The translations under genes and the position numbers were made by a program. Below the pieces are notes generated by a model that saw only the letters and a program-made list of their open reading frames with translations, did not search any database and was not told the DNA's origin. Below, one piece after another: positions 41,709 through 50,872 of a DNA stretch of 64,000 nucleotides; position 1 is the stretch's first letter, and each line of letters opens with the position of its first letter. The stretch covers positions 372,001 through 436,000 of the forward strand of contig OY970250.1 of the NCBI GenBank assembly GCA_963715575.1, written 5' to 3'. The stretch is from AC-32 sp963715575 (GTDB lineage: Bacteria > Actinomycetota > Thermoleophilia > Gaiellales > Gaiellaceae).

Positions 41709-42566
41709 ATGCCGCTCCACCTCGGCCTGATCCTTCCGAACTACGGCGACGGTCTCGAGGCGGAGCGGCTTGCGGCGTGCGCGGTCGCCGCCGAGGAGTC
41801 GGGCTTCGACTCCGGCTGGGTGACCGACCACCTCGTCGTGCCGGACGAGCACGCGGCCGTCTACGGCTCGATCGCCGAGGCACTCGTCTCGCTCGGCTTC
41901 CTCGCCGGCCGGACCGAGCGCCTGCACCTCGGCGTCTCGGCCCTGATCGTCCCGGTGCGTAACCCGCTGATCGCCCTGAAGCAGCTGACGACCCTCGACT
42001 TCCTCTCGGGCGGCCGCGTCGTGACCGCCGCCGCGGCCGGCTGGCTGGAGGGCGAGTTCGAGACGCTCGGCGCGCCGTTCGCCCAGCGGGGGAAGCTCCT
42101 CGACGAGTGGCTCGACCTCGCCGCGGCCGCGTTCGAACAGATGCCCGGGCGCGTGCGCTACCAAGGCGAGCTGCTCTCGCTCGACGGCTGGCTGGCCCCC
42201 GCGCTCGTGGGCACGCCCGAGCTCTGGGTGGCCGGCACCTCGCGCGCAACCGTGCGCCGGGCGGCCAAGACCGGTGTCTGGCACCCGGTCGCCCTCTCGC
42301 CGGACGACCTCCGCGAGCTCGGCCGGGGCTTCGAGGGCCGCATCGTGCTCCGCATCAGCACGCACTTCGCCGATGAGCCGACGGCCGGCGAAGACGAACG
42401 CGGGCGTCACGCGATCGAAGGCCCGCCCGAGTGGATTGCCGAGCGGCTGGGCAAGTACGTCGAGGCCGGCTGCGATGGCTTCGTCGTCAACCTCGGGCAC
42501 GAGGCACCGGAGCTGGAAGACCTCGTGCGCCGCTTCGGCGCCGAGGTCGCGCCGCTGCTCACCTGA
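41709..42566 (+). CDS. LLM-class (luciferase-like) oxidoreductase, probably F420-dependent
   Basis: A 285-residue TIM-barrel protein. It starts PLHLGLILPNYGDG and has ESGFDSGWVTDHLVV, LHLGVSALIVPVRNP, KQLTTLDFLSGGRVVTAAAA and WLEGEFETLG, a pattern shared by F420-dependent LLM enzymes of Actinobacteria. Substrate unknown. ATG 41709 is 8 nt after TAGCTT. Overlaps the convergent acyltransferase by 8 nt. Confidence 0.88.
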   Translation: MPLHLGLILPNYGDGLEAERLAACAVAAEESGFDSGWVTDHLVVPDEHAAVYGSIAEALVSLGFLAGRTERLHLGVSALIVPVRNPLIALKQLTTLDFLSGGRVVTAAAAGWLEGEFETLGAPFAQRGKLLDEWLDLAAAAFEQMPGRVRYQGELLSLDGWLAPALVGTPELWVAGTSRATVRRAAKTGVWHPVALSPDDLRELGRGFEGRIVLRISTHFADEPTAGEDERGRHAIEGPPEWIAERLGKYVEAGCDGFVVNLGHEAPELEDLVRRFGAEVAPLLT

Positions 42567-44550
42567 ACAGCTCGCCCCGGAACGCGTTCCGGAACGGCGT
42601 CGACAGCTCGAGCCCGTAGGTCTCGGAGATATGGCCGAGGTCGATCCAGCTGATCGTCCGGTTCACCACCAGCGGACACAGCACGGCGATGCTCGAGGCC
42701 CGCGCGCAGAACCAGCCCGTGACCTTGATGAAGCCGACGCCGTGCTTCGTCGCGGCGTTGGCGACCGAGGCGTCCGTCTGCAGCTCGGTGAGCGAAGCCC
42801 TCGCGGAGCAGGTACGCATCGTCGCGGACGAGGCGAGCAGACAGTCGGCCGGGTTGCGGTGCTGGTGCGGCGAGTCGCCAATCACGATCGTCGTCGCGGA
42901 GGAGGGTTTCACGCGTCCGATCAGCGCCGAGACCGCGCGAACCGCGGTCGTCGGGTGCGGGTCGTCGGCCCAGCTCGCCGCGATGAGCGCGACCTGCGGG
43001 TGGAGCCTGGCCACGCGGCCGAGAGCCCAGCGGTACCAGACGGTGCAGCCCCAGTCGCTCGTGTGCAGCCACTTGGTCGGGACGCAGCCGACCTTTACGA
43101 ACGGCACTACCTCCCAGCCGTCACGCCGGGCCATGCGCAGGATCGTAGGCATCCACATCTGAGCGTGCGAATCGCCGATCACGACGATCGTCTTGGCGGC
43201 TCCCGACGCGCCGAGATGACAGACCGTGCTCGAGGTCTGACCGCGACCGGCGGCGCATCCGGCGGGAAAGGCATAGAAGTCGTGGCGCAGGTCGGTCACC
43301 GCGGGCGTCAGCGGCCACGGCAGTTCCGCGTTCCGCTTCGCCGCACTGACCGCCTGAGCGACCGCCGGCAGCGGCTGCCAGGAGCTGCGCGAGACGGTCG
43401 TCTGCGCGACCAGCCCGGCGGGGCGGACGGCGGCGGCCGCGTTCGAGATCCGCGTCGCCTGCGCGTTCAGCGAGACGAGGATCGGCACCGCGACCGCGAG
43501 GATCACGGCCGCCGAGGCGGGCCAGAGCAGCGCGCCGGTCTGCGGGCGCCACCTCATCTGCCTGATCGGGTTCTCGTAGAGGCCATAGCTCAGTATCGAC
43601 AGTCCGAAGGCCCCAGCCAACAATCCGAGTCGGACGACGGTCGACAGCTCGTGGCCCGCGTAATCCGCCGCGATCACGAGCACGGGCCAGTGCCAGAGGT
43701 AGAAGGCGTAGGAGCGGTCGCCGACGTAGCGGAACGGCGCCAGGGAGAGCAGCCGCGAAGCGCTCCCGGGCGAAGCGGCGATCACGAGCGCGGCGCCGAC
43801 CGTCGGCAGCAGGGCTGCGTAGCCGGGGAAGGGCGTCGAGCTCGAGAACGCGACCGCGGCGGTGCCGATGCACGCCAGGCCGAGCCAGGCGGCCGCCCCG
43901 CGCAGCCGCGGCGCCGCGATCGCCAGCGCCGCGCCGAGCGCGAGCTCCCAGGCGCGAGTGGCCGTCGAGAAGTACGCGTAACTCGCGTCGGTCGTCGTGC
44001 TGTGGATCGACCAGGCGAGCGAGGCGCCGGCCGCGGCGAGCACGATCCAGAGCAGCCGCCGCCGCAGGAAGGGGACCGCCAGCACGCCCGCGAGCACGAC
44101 CGGCCAGACGAGGTAGAACTGCTCCTCGACCGCCAGCGTCCAGTAGTGCTGCACCGGCGAGGGCGGCTGCAGCTGCGCGAAGTAGTCGCTGCCCTCGCGC
44201 GCGAAGTGCACGTTGGCCATGAAGAACGCCGCCCAGACGCTGTCGCTGACCGCTTCACGCGCGCGCACGAGGTTGAGCAGCTGGTGCGCGGCGAGATCGG
44301 TGACCACGAGCGTCAGCACCGCCGCCGGCAGGATGCGCCGGGCGCGGCGGACGTAGAAGTCGGAGAGCCGGACGCGCCCGTCGCGCTCGGCCTGGCGGAG
44401 CAGCAGCCCGGTGATCAGGTAGCCGGAGAGGACGAAGAAGACATCGACCCCGACGTAGCCGCCCTGCAGGAATGGCAGCCCGGCGTGGTCGAGCACCACG
44501 AGCAGGACCGCGACCGCTCGCAGCCCTTGCAGTTCACGGCGATGCGGCAC
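42559..44550 (-). CDS. OafA/YrhL-type acyltransferase with SGNH domain
   Basis: A 663-residue envelope O-acyltransferase. The N-terminal acyltransferase-3 domain has ten or more helices (RRELQGLRAVAVLLVVLDH with the key His; GYVGVDVFFVLSGYLITG; VQHYWTLAVEEQFYLVWP). The C-terminal SGNH domain (from about 440) has IVVIGDSHAQMW and a late short signature. It acetylates cell-wall or polysaccharide hydroxyls. GTG start. Confidence 0.93.
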   Translation of the reverse strand: MPHRRELQGLRAVAVLLVVLDHAGLPFLQGGYVGVDVFFVLSGYLITGLLLRQAERDGRVRLSDFYVRRARRILPAAVLTLVVTDLAAHQLLNLVRAREAVSDSVWAAFFMANVHFAREGSDYFAQLQPPSPVQHYWTLAVEEQFYLVWPVVLAGVLAVPFLRRRLLWIVLAAAGASLAWSIHSTTTDASYAYFSTATRAWELALGAALAIAAPRLRGAAAWLGLACIGTAAVAFSSSTPFPGYAALLPTVGAALVIAASPGSASRLLSLAPFRYVGDRSYAFYLWHWPVLVIAADYAGHELSTVVRLGLLAGAFGLSILSYGLYENPIRQMRWRPQTGALLWPASAAVILAVAVPILVSLNAQATRISNAAAAVRPAGLVAQTTVSRSSWQPLPAVAQAVSAAKRNAELPWPLTPAVTDLRHDFYAFPAGCAAGRGQTSSTVCHLGASGAAKTIVVIGDSHAQMWMPTILRMARRDGWEVVPFVKVGCVPTKWLHTSDWGCTVWYRWALGRVARLHPQVALIAASWADDPHPTTAVRAVSALIGRVKPSSATTIVIGDSPHQHRNPADCLLASSATMRTCSARASLTELQTDASVANAATKHGVGFIKVTGWFCARASSIAVLCPLVVNRTISWIDLGHISETYGLELSTPFRNAFRGELFR

Positions 44551-44631
44551 CCCTGCATCGTCCCACCGAACGGGGCCGCTGCCAACCCGAGGGGCCCGGG
44601 CCGGCCAGGCCCCTCGTGCGCGATGAAAGAC

Positions 44632-45809
44632 CTAGAAGCCCGTGGCGCCGTTCGGCGTGCCGAGCCCCGTCGGGCCGTCGTAGCCGGCCCCACCGGTGCA
44701 GAGGTACGCGGGCGAGCATGTGCCGTTGCTGCCGCTCACGACGTCGAACAGGCCGGTCGTGTGCGAGTACGGATACGAGCCGTAGTGACGCTCGAGGCGT
44801 TGCCGGCGAGCGCGTAGACGCCGGCGACGATCGGCGAGGACGCGCTCGTGCCGCCGACCGTGAACCAGAGCCCGCCGTAGAGCACGGCGACGCCGGTGTT
44901 CGGGTCGGCGACTGCCGAGACGTCGGAGACGGTGCGCCTGCTGCAGCCCGGGTCGGCCTGCCAGGCCGGCTTGGCCTCGTAGGCGCTGCAGCCGCTGCCG
45001 GCACCGCTCCAGGCGGACTCGGTCCAGCCACGGGTGCTGCCGCCACCGCGGGTCAGCGAGGTGCCGCCGACCGCGGTCACGTAGCGCGAGGCCGCGGGGT
45101 ACGAGACGCCGTAGCCGTCGTCACCCGAGCTCGCCGTGATCGCGACGCCCGGATGGTTGAAGTGGGCGTCGCCGCTGGTCGTCTCGGAGCTCGACTCACC
45201 GCCGCCGTAGCTGTTGCTGATCGCGTTGGCGCCCAGGCGGGCGGCCGTGTCGACCGCGGTGTAGAGGTCGGTGTTCAGGTTCGTGTTCGCCTCGACGAGC
45301 AGGATGTGGCAGTTCGGGCAGACCGCGCTGACCATGTCGAGGTCGAGTGAGATCTCGAGTCCCCAGTCGGCGCCGGGAGGCGGCATCGGCAACGTCCCGC
45401 CGGTCTGGTTCACCTTGCGGAAGCAGCCGTTGGCGGTCGTGCACGGCGGCAGGCCGTAGTACGACCGGTAGGTGGCGAGGTCCTGCTCGGCGGTCGGGTC
45501 GTCGAACGCGTCGACGATCGCGACCGTCTGGCCGCTGCCGGCGGTTGCCGACGGCAGCGCGTACGCCGACTGCAGGTCGGCCGGCCCGTAGCCGGTCGGC
45601 GTCTGCGCCAGCGGCGAGGCGTTGCCCTTCATCCACGAGAGGCAGCGGGAGTGGCCCAGCGAGACGGCACCGCAGGCGGGCCGGATCGCCGGCGCCGCCG
45701 CATGCGCCCGCGACGTGCCGCCGAAGACGGCCAGCAGTGCGAGCGCGATCAGAGCGAGCGCGGCGCAGCTCGGCATCCTGCGGCGGCGCTCAACATGGTT
45801 CGGGTTCAT
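44632..45809 (-). pseudogene. Sedolisin (S53) family protease with a 3' frameshift
   Basis: ATG 45809 has GAAGGGAG upstream. Signal peptide, then a sedolisin catalytic domain: Glu/Asp in WGLEISLDLDMV, SNSYGGGESS, and the nucleophile Ser in GGTSASSPIVAG. Directly after GNASSVT the frame shifts. The given frame ends at 44736 with an arginine-rich tail. The expected family tail (YGSYPYSHTTGLFDVVSG, then GYDGPTGLGTPNG) continues in the next frame to a TAG at 44632. One missing base in GTCAC-TACGG (about 44795) explains it. Lipobox and pro-domain are absent, so it resembles the short secreted actinobacterial sedolisins. Confidence 0.82.
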
Positions 45810-45830
45810 CACTCTCCCTTCGGGTGAGTA

Positions 45831-45851
45831 CCTCTTACAAGTGATAAGAGG
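45831..45851 (+). promoter_or_regulatory. 7-bp inverted repeat upstream of the sedolisin gene
   Basis: CCTCTTA, 7-nt loop, TAAGAGG, 22 nt before ATG 45809. Unusually A/T-rich for this DNA. Could be an operator or the end of the upstream transcript. Confidence 0.35.
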
Positions 45852-45904
45852 CACTCGAACCCGGTGCCCTTCGGCCCCGGTGCCAAACGGGCGCGACCGG
45901 TCGC

Positions 45905-48298
45905 CTAGCGAACGACGAACTTCGAGATACCGAGCAGCCGCCCGTACGCCGCCTTCGAGCGGGCCCCGAAGCCGGGCCACACGTACCACTCGTACGCCCC
46001 TCTCTGCAGCCGGAAGCTCCGGTCGTCGTACACCCAGCGCCTCGTCATTCTCAGCCGGGCCTTCGCCGGCCAGGCACTGAGGAGCTTGTGCCCGCCTCGG
46101 TAGAGCTGGATGTTGTAGTAGGTCGCCCGCGGGACCCCCGCCCAACGGAGGAGCGGCGGTCTCCGCACGACGACGCCGTCGTGCGGAGACTGCAACAGGG
46201 CACTGGGCTGCACCAAGACCGGCACGGGGCGTGAGGCGTTGCCGGATCGGTCGTAGCTGCGGACCCTGTAGCCGTAGTACGTCCCGTTCCGGAAGCGCTT
46301 GTCCACGTACTGGCGCCCTCTGCCCTCGTACACCACCTTTTGACGCCTGCCCTTCCGGTCGCCCGACCTGAGCACCCGGATGTGGTCGAAATCAGCATCG
46401 TTCGGAAGCGACCAACCAAGCTTCAGGCGGCCATAGCTGACCCTGCGCTTCAGGCCGCGCACGGTGCCCGGTGGCGTCGTGTCGGGAGGCAAGAGAATGC
46501 TGATGTTCCAGGAGTACGTAGGCGGCGCCGACTCGGCGTTGCCGGCCGAATCGGTCGCCAGCACGTGGAACGTGTGGGCTCCGTCTCCGAGCCCGTCGTA
46601 GGTCCGCGGAGAGACGCACGCCCCAAAGGAGCTGCCATCGAGGCTGCAGGCGAAGCTCGAGAGCGCCTCGCTGCTCGTGAACTGGAAGGTCGCCGACGTG
46701 CTGCGGCTCACTGCATCGGGCTTGCCGGTGATCGTCGTCTTGGGCGGAAGCGTGTCGACGACCCAGCTGCGGGAGGCGGCCGGCCCGGTGTTCCCGGCGG
46801 GATCGGTCGCCTGCACGGCGAAGACGTGCGCCCCGTCGGTGACCCCGGTGTAGCTCACCGGGCTGGTGCAGGCCGCGAGGCCGCCGTCGTCGAGGCGGCA
46901 GGCGAAACTGAGACCGGGCTCGCCGCCGGAAAAGGAAAAGCCGGCTGTGCGAACGTTCGTCGCAGCGCCTGGGCCGGTAGCGATTTCGGGCTGCGTGGGA
47001 GGCACGGTGTCGACCGTCCATTCCCAGACAGTCGCGAGCCCGGTATTGCCGGCTGCATCCGTGGCCTTGACGGCGAAGCTGTGCTTCCCGTCGGCGAGCC
47101 CCGAATAGCTCTGCGGGCTGGCGCACGCCGAGAAGCCGCCCCCGTCGAACTGGCAGGTGAACGTGCTTCCGGACTTGGTGGACATGAACACGAAGCTCGC
47201 GCTCGTCTGATGAGTCGGGTCCGGCGGCTCGGTCGCGGGGTCGATCGTCACGACCGGATTCGTCACGTCGATCGTCCAGCCGTAGGACACCGCCGCGCTC
47301 TCGTTGCCGGCGGGATCGCGCGCCTTCAGCTGGAACGTGTGCGGACCGGCCGCGAGCGGGCCGGCGTATGGCTCGGGGCTCGTGCACGAGGAGAACGCCG
47401 CACCGTCGAGCCTACAGAAGAACGTCGCGGTCGCATCGCCGTCAGTGAACGAAAAGCTTGCGCTCGTCGACGCGCTGATAGTCGGGGGCTTCGAGGTGAT
47501 CGTCGGCGGCGGAGGCGGCGTGAGGTCGATCGTCCAGCTGAACGGCGTCACGGGGCTTTCGTTCCCTGCGGCGTCGACCGCCTTGACCGCGAACGTGTGC
47601 AGGTCTTCGCCGAGGCCCGCGTAGGACTTCGGGCTCGTGCACGTTGAGAACGAGCCTCCGTCGAGCTGGCAGCGGAAGGTCGCGGCCACGTCGGCGTCGG
47701 CGAAGGCAAAGGACGCATTCGGGCTGTTCGACGGATTGGCCGGCATCGCGGAGACGGTGGCAGCCGGCGGCGCCGTCCCGTCGACCGTGACTGCGGGTTG
47801 GCCGCCCTGGAGCGGGAAAGCCGTCGTGTCACGAAAGAGCGACGACGTCCACTCGTACGGACCTTCGGAGGAGGGCGCGGCCGCGCTGAAAGTGATCCCC
47901 AACGTCCCATCGGGGCAGAGCTCGCTTTCGGCGGCCGGCGGCGCTACGACGTCGATCGTCGACGTTTCAGCACTCAGTGTGACCGTCCAGGTCGCCGCCG
48001 AGCAGCTCCCCGAAGCCGACGTCCCGGCGGACAGGGTCGCGCTGTCGACGACGAACCCGCCGGGCACCCTGACGTGAGCGTTGTTGGCCGAGGTCGTCGA
48101 GCTGTGCCGGTTGGCGATCGCGATGGTGTAGACCCCGCTCGTCCCCGGCTGCACTGCGAACGGCGAGATCGTGGCCCCAAACCGATCCTCCGGCGCGGCG
48201 GACGCGGTCGCGACGAACGGAAGGGTGAGAGCCAGCCCGACCAGTACGCCGAGGACGAACCGGCTCGTAGACTCGCTGCGAGGAGGCGTGGCTCTCAC
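45905..48298 (-). CDS. Secreted Ig-repeat and FN3 surface protein
   Basis: A 797-residue exported protein. After a signal peptide (VLGVLVGLALTLPFVATASA) and a DUF11-like beta domain come five Ig-like repeats of about 85-95 residues. Each has F.C.LDG..F..C.SP..Y.GL, G.HTF.V.A.D.AGN and a closing Trp strand, with a paired Cys. A fibronectin-like region follows, then a basic C-terminal beta domain. GTG 48298 overlaps the upstream stop (GTGA), so it is coupled to the proline-rich protein. Probable adhesin or wall protein. Confidence 0.82.
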   Translation of the reverse strand: MRATPPRSESTSRFVLGVLVGLALTLPFVATASAAPEDRFGATISPFAVQPGTSGVYTIAIANRHSSTTSANNAHVRVPGGFVVDSATLSAGTSASGSCSAATWTVTLSAETSTIDVVAPPAAESELCPDGTLGITFSAAAPSSEGPYEWTSSLFRDTTAFPLQGGQPAVTVDGTAPPAATVSAMPANPSNSPNASFAFADADVAATFRCQLDGGSFSTCTSPKSYAGLGEDLHTFAVKAVDAAGNESPVTPFSWTIDLTPPPPPTITSKPPTISASTSASFSFTDGDATATFFCRLDGAAFSSCTSPEPYAGPLAAGPHTFQLKARDPAGNESAAVSYGWTIDVTNPVVTIDPATEPPDPTHQTSASFVFMSTKSGSTFTCQFDGGGFSACASPQSYSGLADGKHSFAVKATDAAGNTGLATVWEWTVDTVPPTQPEIATGPGAATNVRTAGFSFSGGEPGLSFACRLDDGGLAACTSPVSYTGVTDGAHVFAVQATDPAGNTGPAASRSWVVDTLPPKTTITGKPDAVSRSTSATFQFTSSEALSSFACSLDGSSFGACVSPRTYDGLGDGAHTFHVLATDSAGNAESAPPTYSWNISILLPPDTTPPGTVRGLKRRVSYGRLKLGWSLPNDADFDHIRVLRSGDRKGRRQKVVYEGRGRQYVDKRFRNGTYYGYRVRSYDRSGNASRPVPVLVQPSALLQSPHDGVVVRRPPLLRWAGVPRATYYNIQLYRGGHKLLSAWPAKARLRMTRRWVYDDRSFRLQRGAYEWYVWPGFGARSKAAYGRLLGISKFVVR

Positions 48299-48981
48299 GA
48301 GCTGAGGAGGAGCGTGACGAGGCCCACGAAGAGGCCGAGGCAGAGGACGCACAGCCCGCCGAACGCGAGGAGCTCTCGGCGTCCGTCAACGACCTCCAGG
48401 ACCGGGCCGGGCAGCGTGCGCACCGGAATGACCGCGAGGACGAACAGGACCAGCGAAAGACCGAGCGCCATTGCTAAGAGAACCTGAAGCGGCGCCGGGA
48501 ACCGGACGCTTTGCTGTGCCTCGAGTGGAGCGGCAATCACGAAGCCGGGCCGAACGGCGGCCAGTTTGTCCGGACCCCGGAGGACCGCCTGGGCTCGAGA
48601 ACTCCGAGGGCTTGATCGGCGCAGACGCGTTCGGTGCTTTGGTGGATGGGGTCGAGGTCGCGGGCTCTTGTGTGCGTGCGCGCGCGACGTCGGCGGCGGA
48701 GGAGGAGGCGGGGGAACGTGGGCGCGCGCCGGAGGAGGCGGCGGTGGTGGAGGTGGAGGTGGAGGCTGGGGCCTCGGGGACGGGTCCGGCTTCGGAACCG
48801 TCGTCAGGCCGGCGGTCGCAGCCTGTGAACCCGTGGTGAGCGCGAACGCCGTCGCGAATCCGCACAGCACCAGCGCGACGAGCAGCGCAAGGCGAATTTC
48901 GCATGGTGCCCGCCGCAGGCGGGTCTTCAACCGGGCACGGATCGACTTCAGGGCGGCGGCCCTCCCCTTCTTGCAGGGCAC
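48295..48981 (-). CDS. Proline-rich membrane-anchored surface protein (paralogue of 12571-13260)
   Basis: A 228-residue protein. A basic N-terminus leads to one helix (LALLVALVLCGFATAFAL), two proline tracts of 8-12 residues near 70-95, an Arg/His/Pro-rich linker, and two C-terminal helices around VVDGRRELLAFGG. Architecture and the RRE/T..L..GG element match the protein at 12571. Translationally coupled to the Ig-repeat protein, so the two may work together at the surface. The GTG start is uncertain. Confidence 0.68.
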   Translation of the reverse strand: MPCKKGRAAALKSIRARLKTRLRRAPCEIRLALLVALVLCGFATAFALTTGSQAATAGLTTVPKPDPSPRPQPPPPPPPPPPPPARAHVPPPPPPPPTSRAHAHKSPRPRPHPPKHRTRLRRSSPRSSRAQAVLRGPDKLAAVRPGFVIAAPLEAQQSVRFPAPLQVLLAMALGLSLVLFVLAVIPVRTLPGPVLEVVDGRRELLAFGGLCVLCLGLFVGLVTLLLSS

Positions 48982-49034
48982 GAACCTAGCACTGGCCCGC
49001 GCATTTCTCTCCCGGCCGAATGGGGGGGTTTCAG

Positions 49035-49106
49035 TGGGCGCGGCTGGGATCGAACCAGCGACCTCCCGCGTGTGAAGCGGGCGCTCTCCCGCTGAGCTAC
49101 GCGCCC
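49035..49106 (-). tRNA. tRNA-Val(CAC)
   Basis: A 72-nt tRNA with acceptor GGGCGCG/CGCGCCC, anticodon loop TTCACAC (CAC) and T-loop GTTCGATCC. Minus-strand TATTCT (49119-49124) lies 12 nt upstream. Confidence 0.96.
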
Positions 49107-49133
49107 GGAGAGGGCCTCAGAATAGCCGTTGGG

Positions 49134-49139
49134 TACGCT
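49134..49139 (+). promoter_or_regulatory. -10 hexamer TACGCT for SRP RNA
   Basis: Six nt before the base where the SRP RNA closing stem begins. Confidence 0.45.
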
Positions 49140-49145
49140 TCGTCT

Positions 49146-49250
49146 CCTCGGGCCGGGCCCCGGGCGGTGGGAGCGTGCGAACCGCGTCAGATCCGGAAGG
49201 AAGCAGCGCTAAGTACTGCCTCTCAGGCGCGCGGTGTGCCCGGCCTGAGG
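49146..49250 (+). ncRNA. ffs: Signal recognition particle RNA, small (4.5S) type
   Basis: A hairpin of about 105 nt. The closing stem is CCTCGGGCCGGGC with GCCCGGCCTGAGG. The apical domain has the universal CAGATCCGGAAGGAAGCAGC. It binds Ffh and targets membrane proteins. It lies 18 nt before dnaX, a common actinobacterial and firmicute neighbourhood. Confidence 0.93.
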
Positions 49251-49255
49251 TTCGG

Positions 49256-49261
49256 TAGAGT
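49256..49261 (+). promoter_or_regulatory. -10 hexamer TAGAGT for dnaX
   Basis: Six nt before GTG 49268. Confidence 0.45.
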
Positions 49262-49267
49262 CGTCGC

Positions 49268-50872
49268 GTGGCCGCCCTCTACCGCAAGTACCGCCCGCAG
49301 GACTTCGACGAGGTCGTCGGCCAGGAAGCGGTCACGCGGACGCTGAAGAACGCGATCGCGCACGGGCAGATCCGGCAGGCGTACCTGTTCGCGGGCCCGC
49401 GCGGAACCGGCAAGACCTCGCTCGCGCGCATCCTCGCCAAGGCGCTCAACTGCGAGCACGGCCCGACGCCGACACCGGACAAGACCTGCCACGCCTGCCG
49501 CGCGATCGCCGACGGCACCTCGCTCGACGTGATCGAGATGGACGCTGCTTCGCAGCGCGGCATCGACGACATCCGTGAGATCCGCGAGCGCGTCGTGCTG
49601 CAGCCGGTCGAGGGCCGCTACAAGGTCTACATCCTCGACGAGGCGCACCAGCTCACCGACGCCGCCTTCAACGCGCTGCTGAAGCTGATCGAGGAGCCGC
49701 CGCCGCACCTCGTCTTCGTCTTCTGCACGACCGACCTCGGGAAGATGCTGCCGACCGTCCGCTCGCGCTGCCAGACGTTTGTGTTCTCGCGGCCGCGGCT
49801 GCCGGAGCTCGTGCAGGTCCTGCGGCGCGTAGCCGACGGCGAAGGGATGGAAGCGCCCGACGCGGCGTTGTCGCTGATCGCTCGCTCGGCGCGCGGGGCC
49901 TACCGCGACGCGGTCTCGACGCTGGATCAGCTCGCGGCGGCGACGGAGAACGAGGTCACGGTGCAGTCGGTGCTGCAGCTGCTCGGCGCGGTCGAGGAGG
50001 AGGCGCTCTTCCGGCTCTGCGACCTGATCGTCGACCGCGACACGGCAGGCACGCTCACGTTCATCGAGGAGCTCTCCGAGCAGGGCCAGGATCTCGGACG
50101 GCTCGTGACCGACCTGCTCGAGCACCTGCGGCACTTGCTGCTCGTCCAGCACCTGGGCGAGGTGCCGGAGTCGCTGCCGGTCACGCAGGAGACGCGCGAG
50201 CGCCTGCGCGAGCAGGCGAACCAGGTGGGCGAGGCGACCGTGCTGCGGCTCTGCGACCTGCTCGCGGTGGCGGTCGAGGACATGCGCCAGGGCGGCGACC
50301 CGCGCCTGCCTCTGGAGCTTGCGCTGGTCAAGGTGACGCGCCCGGCGGCGGATCTCTCTCGCGAATCGACCGCGCATCGGCTCGAGCTCCTGGAGCGCGC
50401 CGCCCATTCAGGGCAACCCCCGGTGCCAGACCCAGGGACAGACACAGGGACAGAGGCAGGGACAGTCTCAGGGAAAGACCCTGGGGTTTTGGAGCCGGCG
50501 GGCTCGCTCGAGCTCGAGCAGCTCCAGGAAGCCTGGCAGCGGACGATCCTGCCGGCGGTCGAGGAGAAGTCGATCCCGACCGCGTCGGTGCTGCGCGAGG
50601 CACACCCGAAGGGCCTCGCCGACGACACGCTGACGGTCGAGTTCCCGCGTGAGGCCTCGTTCCACCGCCAGCTCGCCGAGGAGCCGAAGAACGCGACCCT
50701 GCTCGCCGAGGCGCTCTACGAGGTCACGGGCCGCCATCTCGCGCTGGCGTTCGAGGTCGGCGAGAACGGCGGGGAGAGCGACAAGCCCACTCCCGACGAG
50801 CCCGCGAGCGAGGAGGAGATCATCGAGCTGATGAAGGGGACCTTCGACGCGCGCGAGGTGGATGACCAATGA
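49268..50872 (+). CDS. dnaX: DNA polymerase III gamma/tau subunit
   Basis: A 534-residue clamp-loader ATPase. It starts AALYRKYRPQDFDEVVGQE. Walker A is GPRGTGKTS (about 39-47), zinc Cys lie in NCEHG and CHACRA, and Walker B/DEAH is in YILDEAHQLT, with the sensor loop and SRC arginine finger (TVRSRCQTF). Domain III is followed by a linker at about 385-410 encoded by imperfect tandem CAGGGACAG-type repeats (50426-50482), then a short C-terminal part. The end overlaps ybaB (ATGA). No programmed frameshift signal was noticed. Confidence 0.96.
   Translation: MAALYRKYRPQDFDEVVGQEAVTRTLKNAIAHGQIRQAYLFAGPRGTGKTSLARILAKALNCEHGPTPTPDKTCHACRAIADGTSLDVIEMDAASQRGIDDIREIRERVVLQPVEGRYKVYILDEAHQLTDAAFNALLKLIEEPPPHLVFVFCTTDLGKMLPTVRSRCQTFVFSRPRLPELVQVLRRVADGEGMEAPDAALSLIARSARGAYRDAVSTLDQLAAATENEVTVQSVLQLLGAVEEEALFRLCDLIVDRDTAGTLTFIEELSEQGQDLGRLVTDLLEHLRHLLLVQHLGEVPESLPVTQETRERLREQANQVGEATVLRLCDLLAVAVEDMRQGGDPRLPLELALVKVTRPAADLSRESTAHRLELLERAAHSGQPPVPDPGTDTGTEAGTVSGKDPGVLEPAGSLELEQLQEAWQRTILPAVEEKSIPTASVLREAHPKGLADDTLTVEFPREASFHRQLAEEPKNATLLAEALYEVTGRHLALAFEVGENGGESDKPTPDEPASEEEIIELMKGTFDAREVDDQ
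50426..50482 (+). repeat. CAGGGACAG-type tandem repeat inside dnaX
   Basis: CCAGGGACAGACACAGGGAC and three further imperfect copies of (A/G)CAGGGACAG, ending CAGGGAAAGACCCTGGGG. Base composition and codons differ from the rest of dnaX. It stays in frame and encodes a Gly/Thr/Asp linker. Confidence 0.6.
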
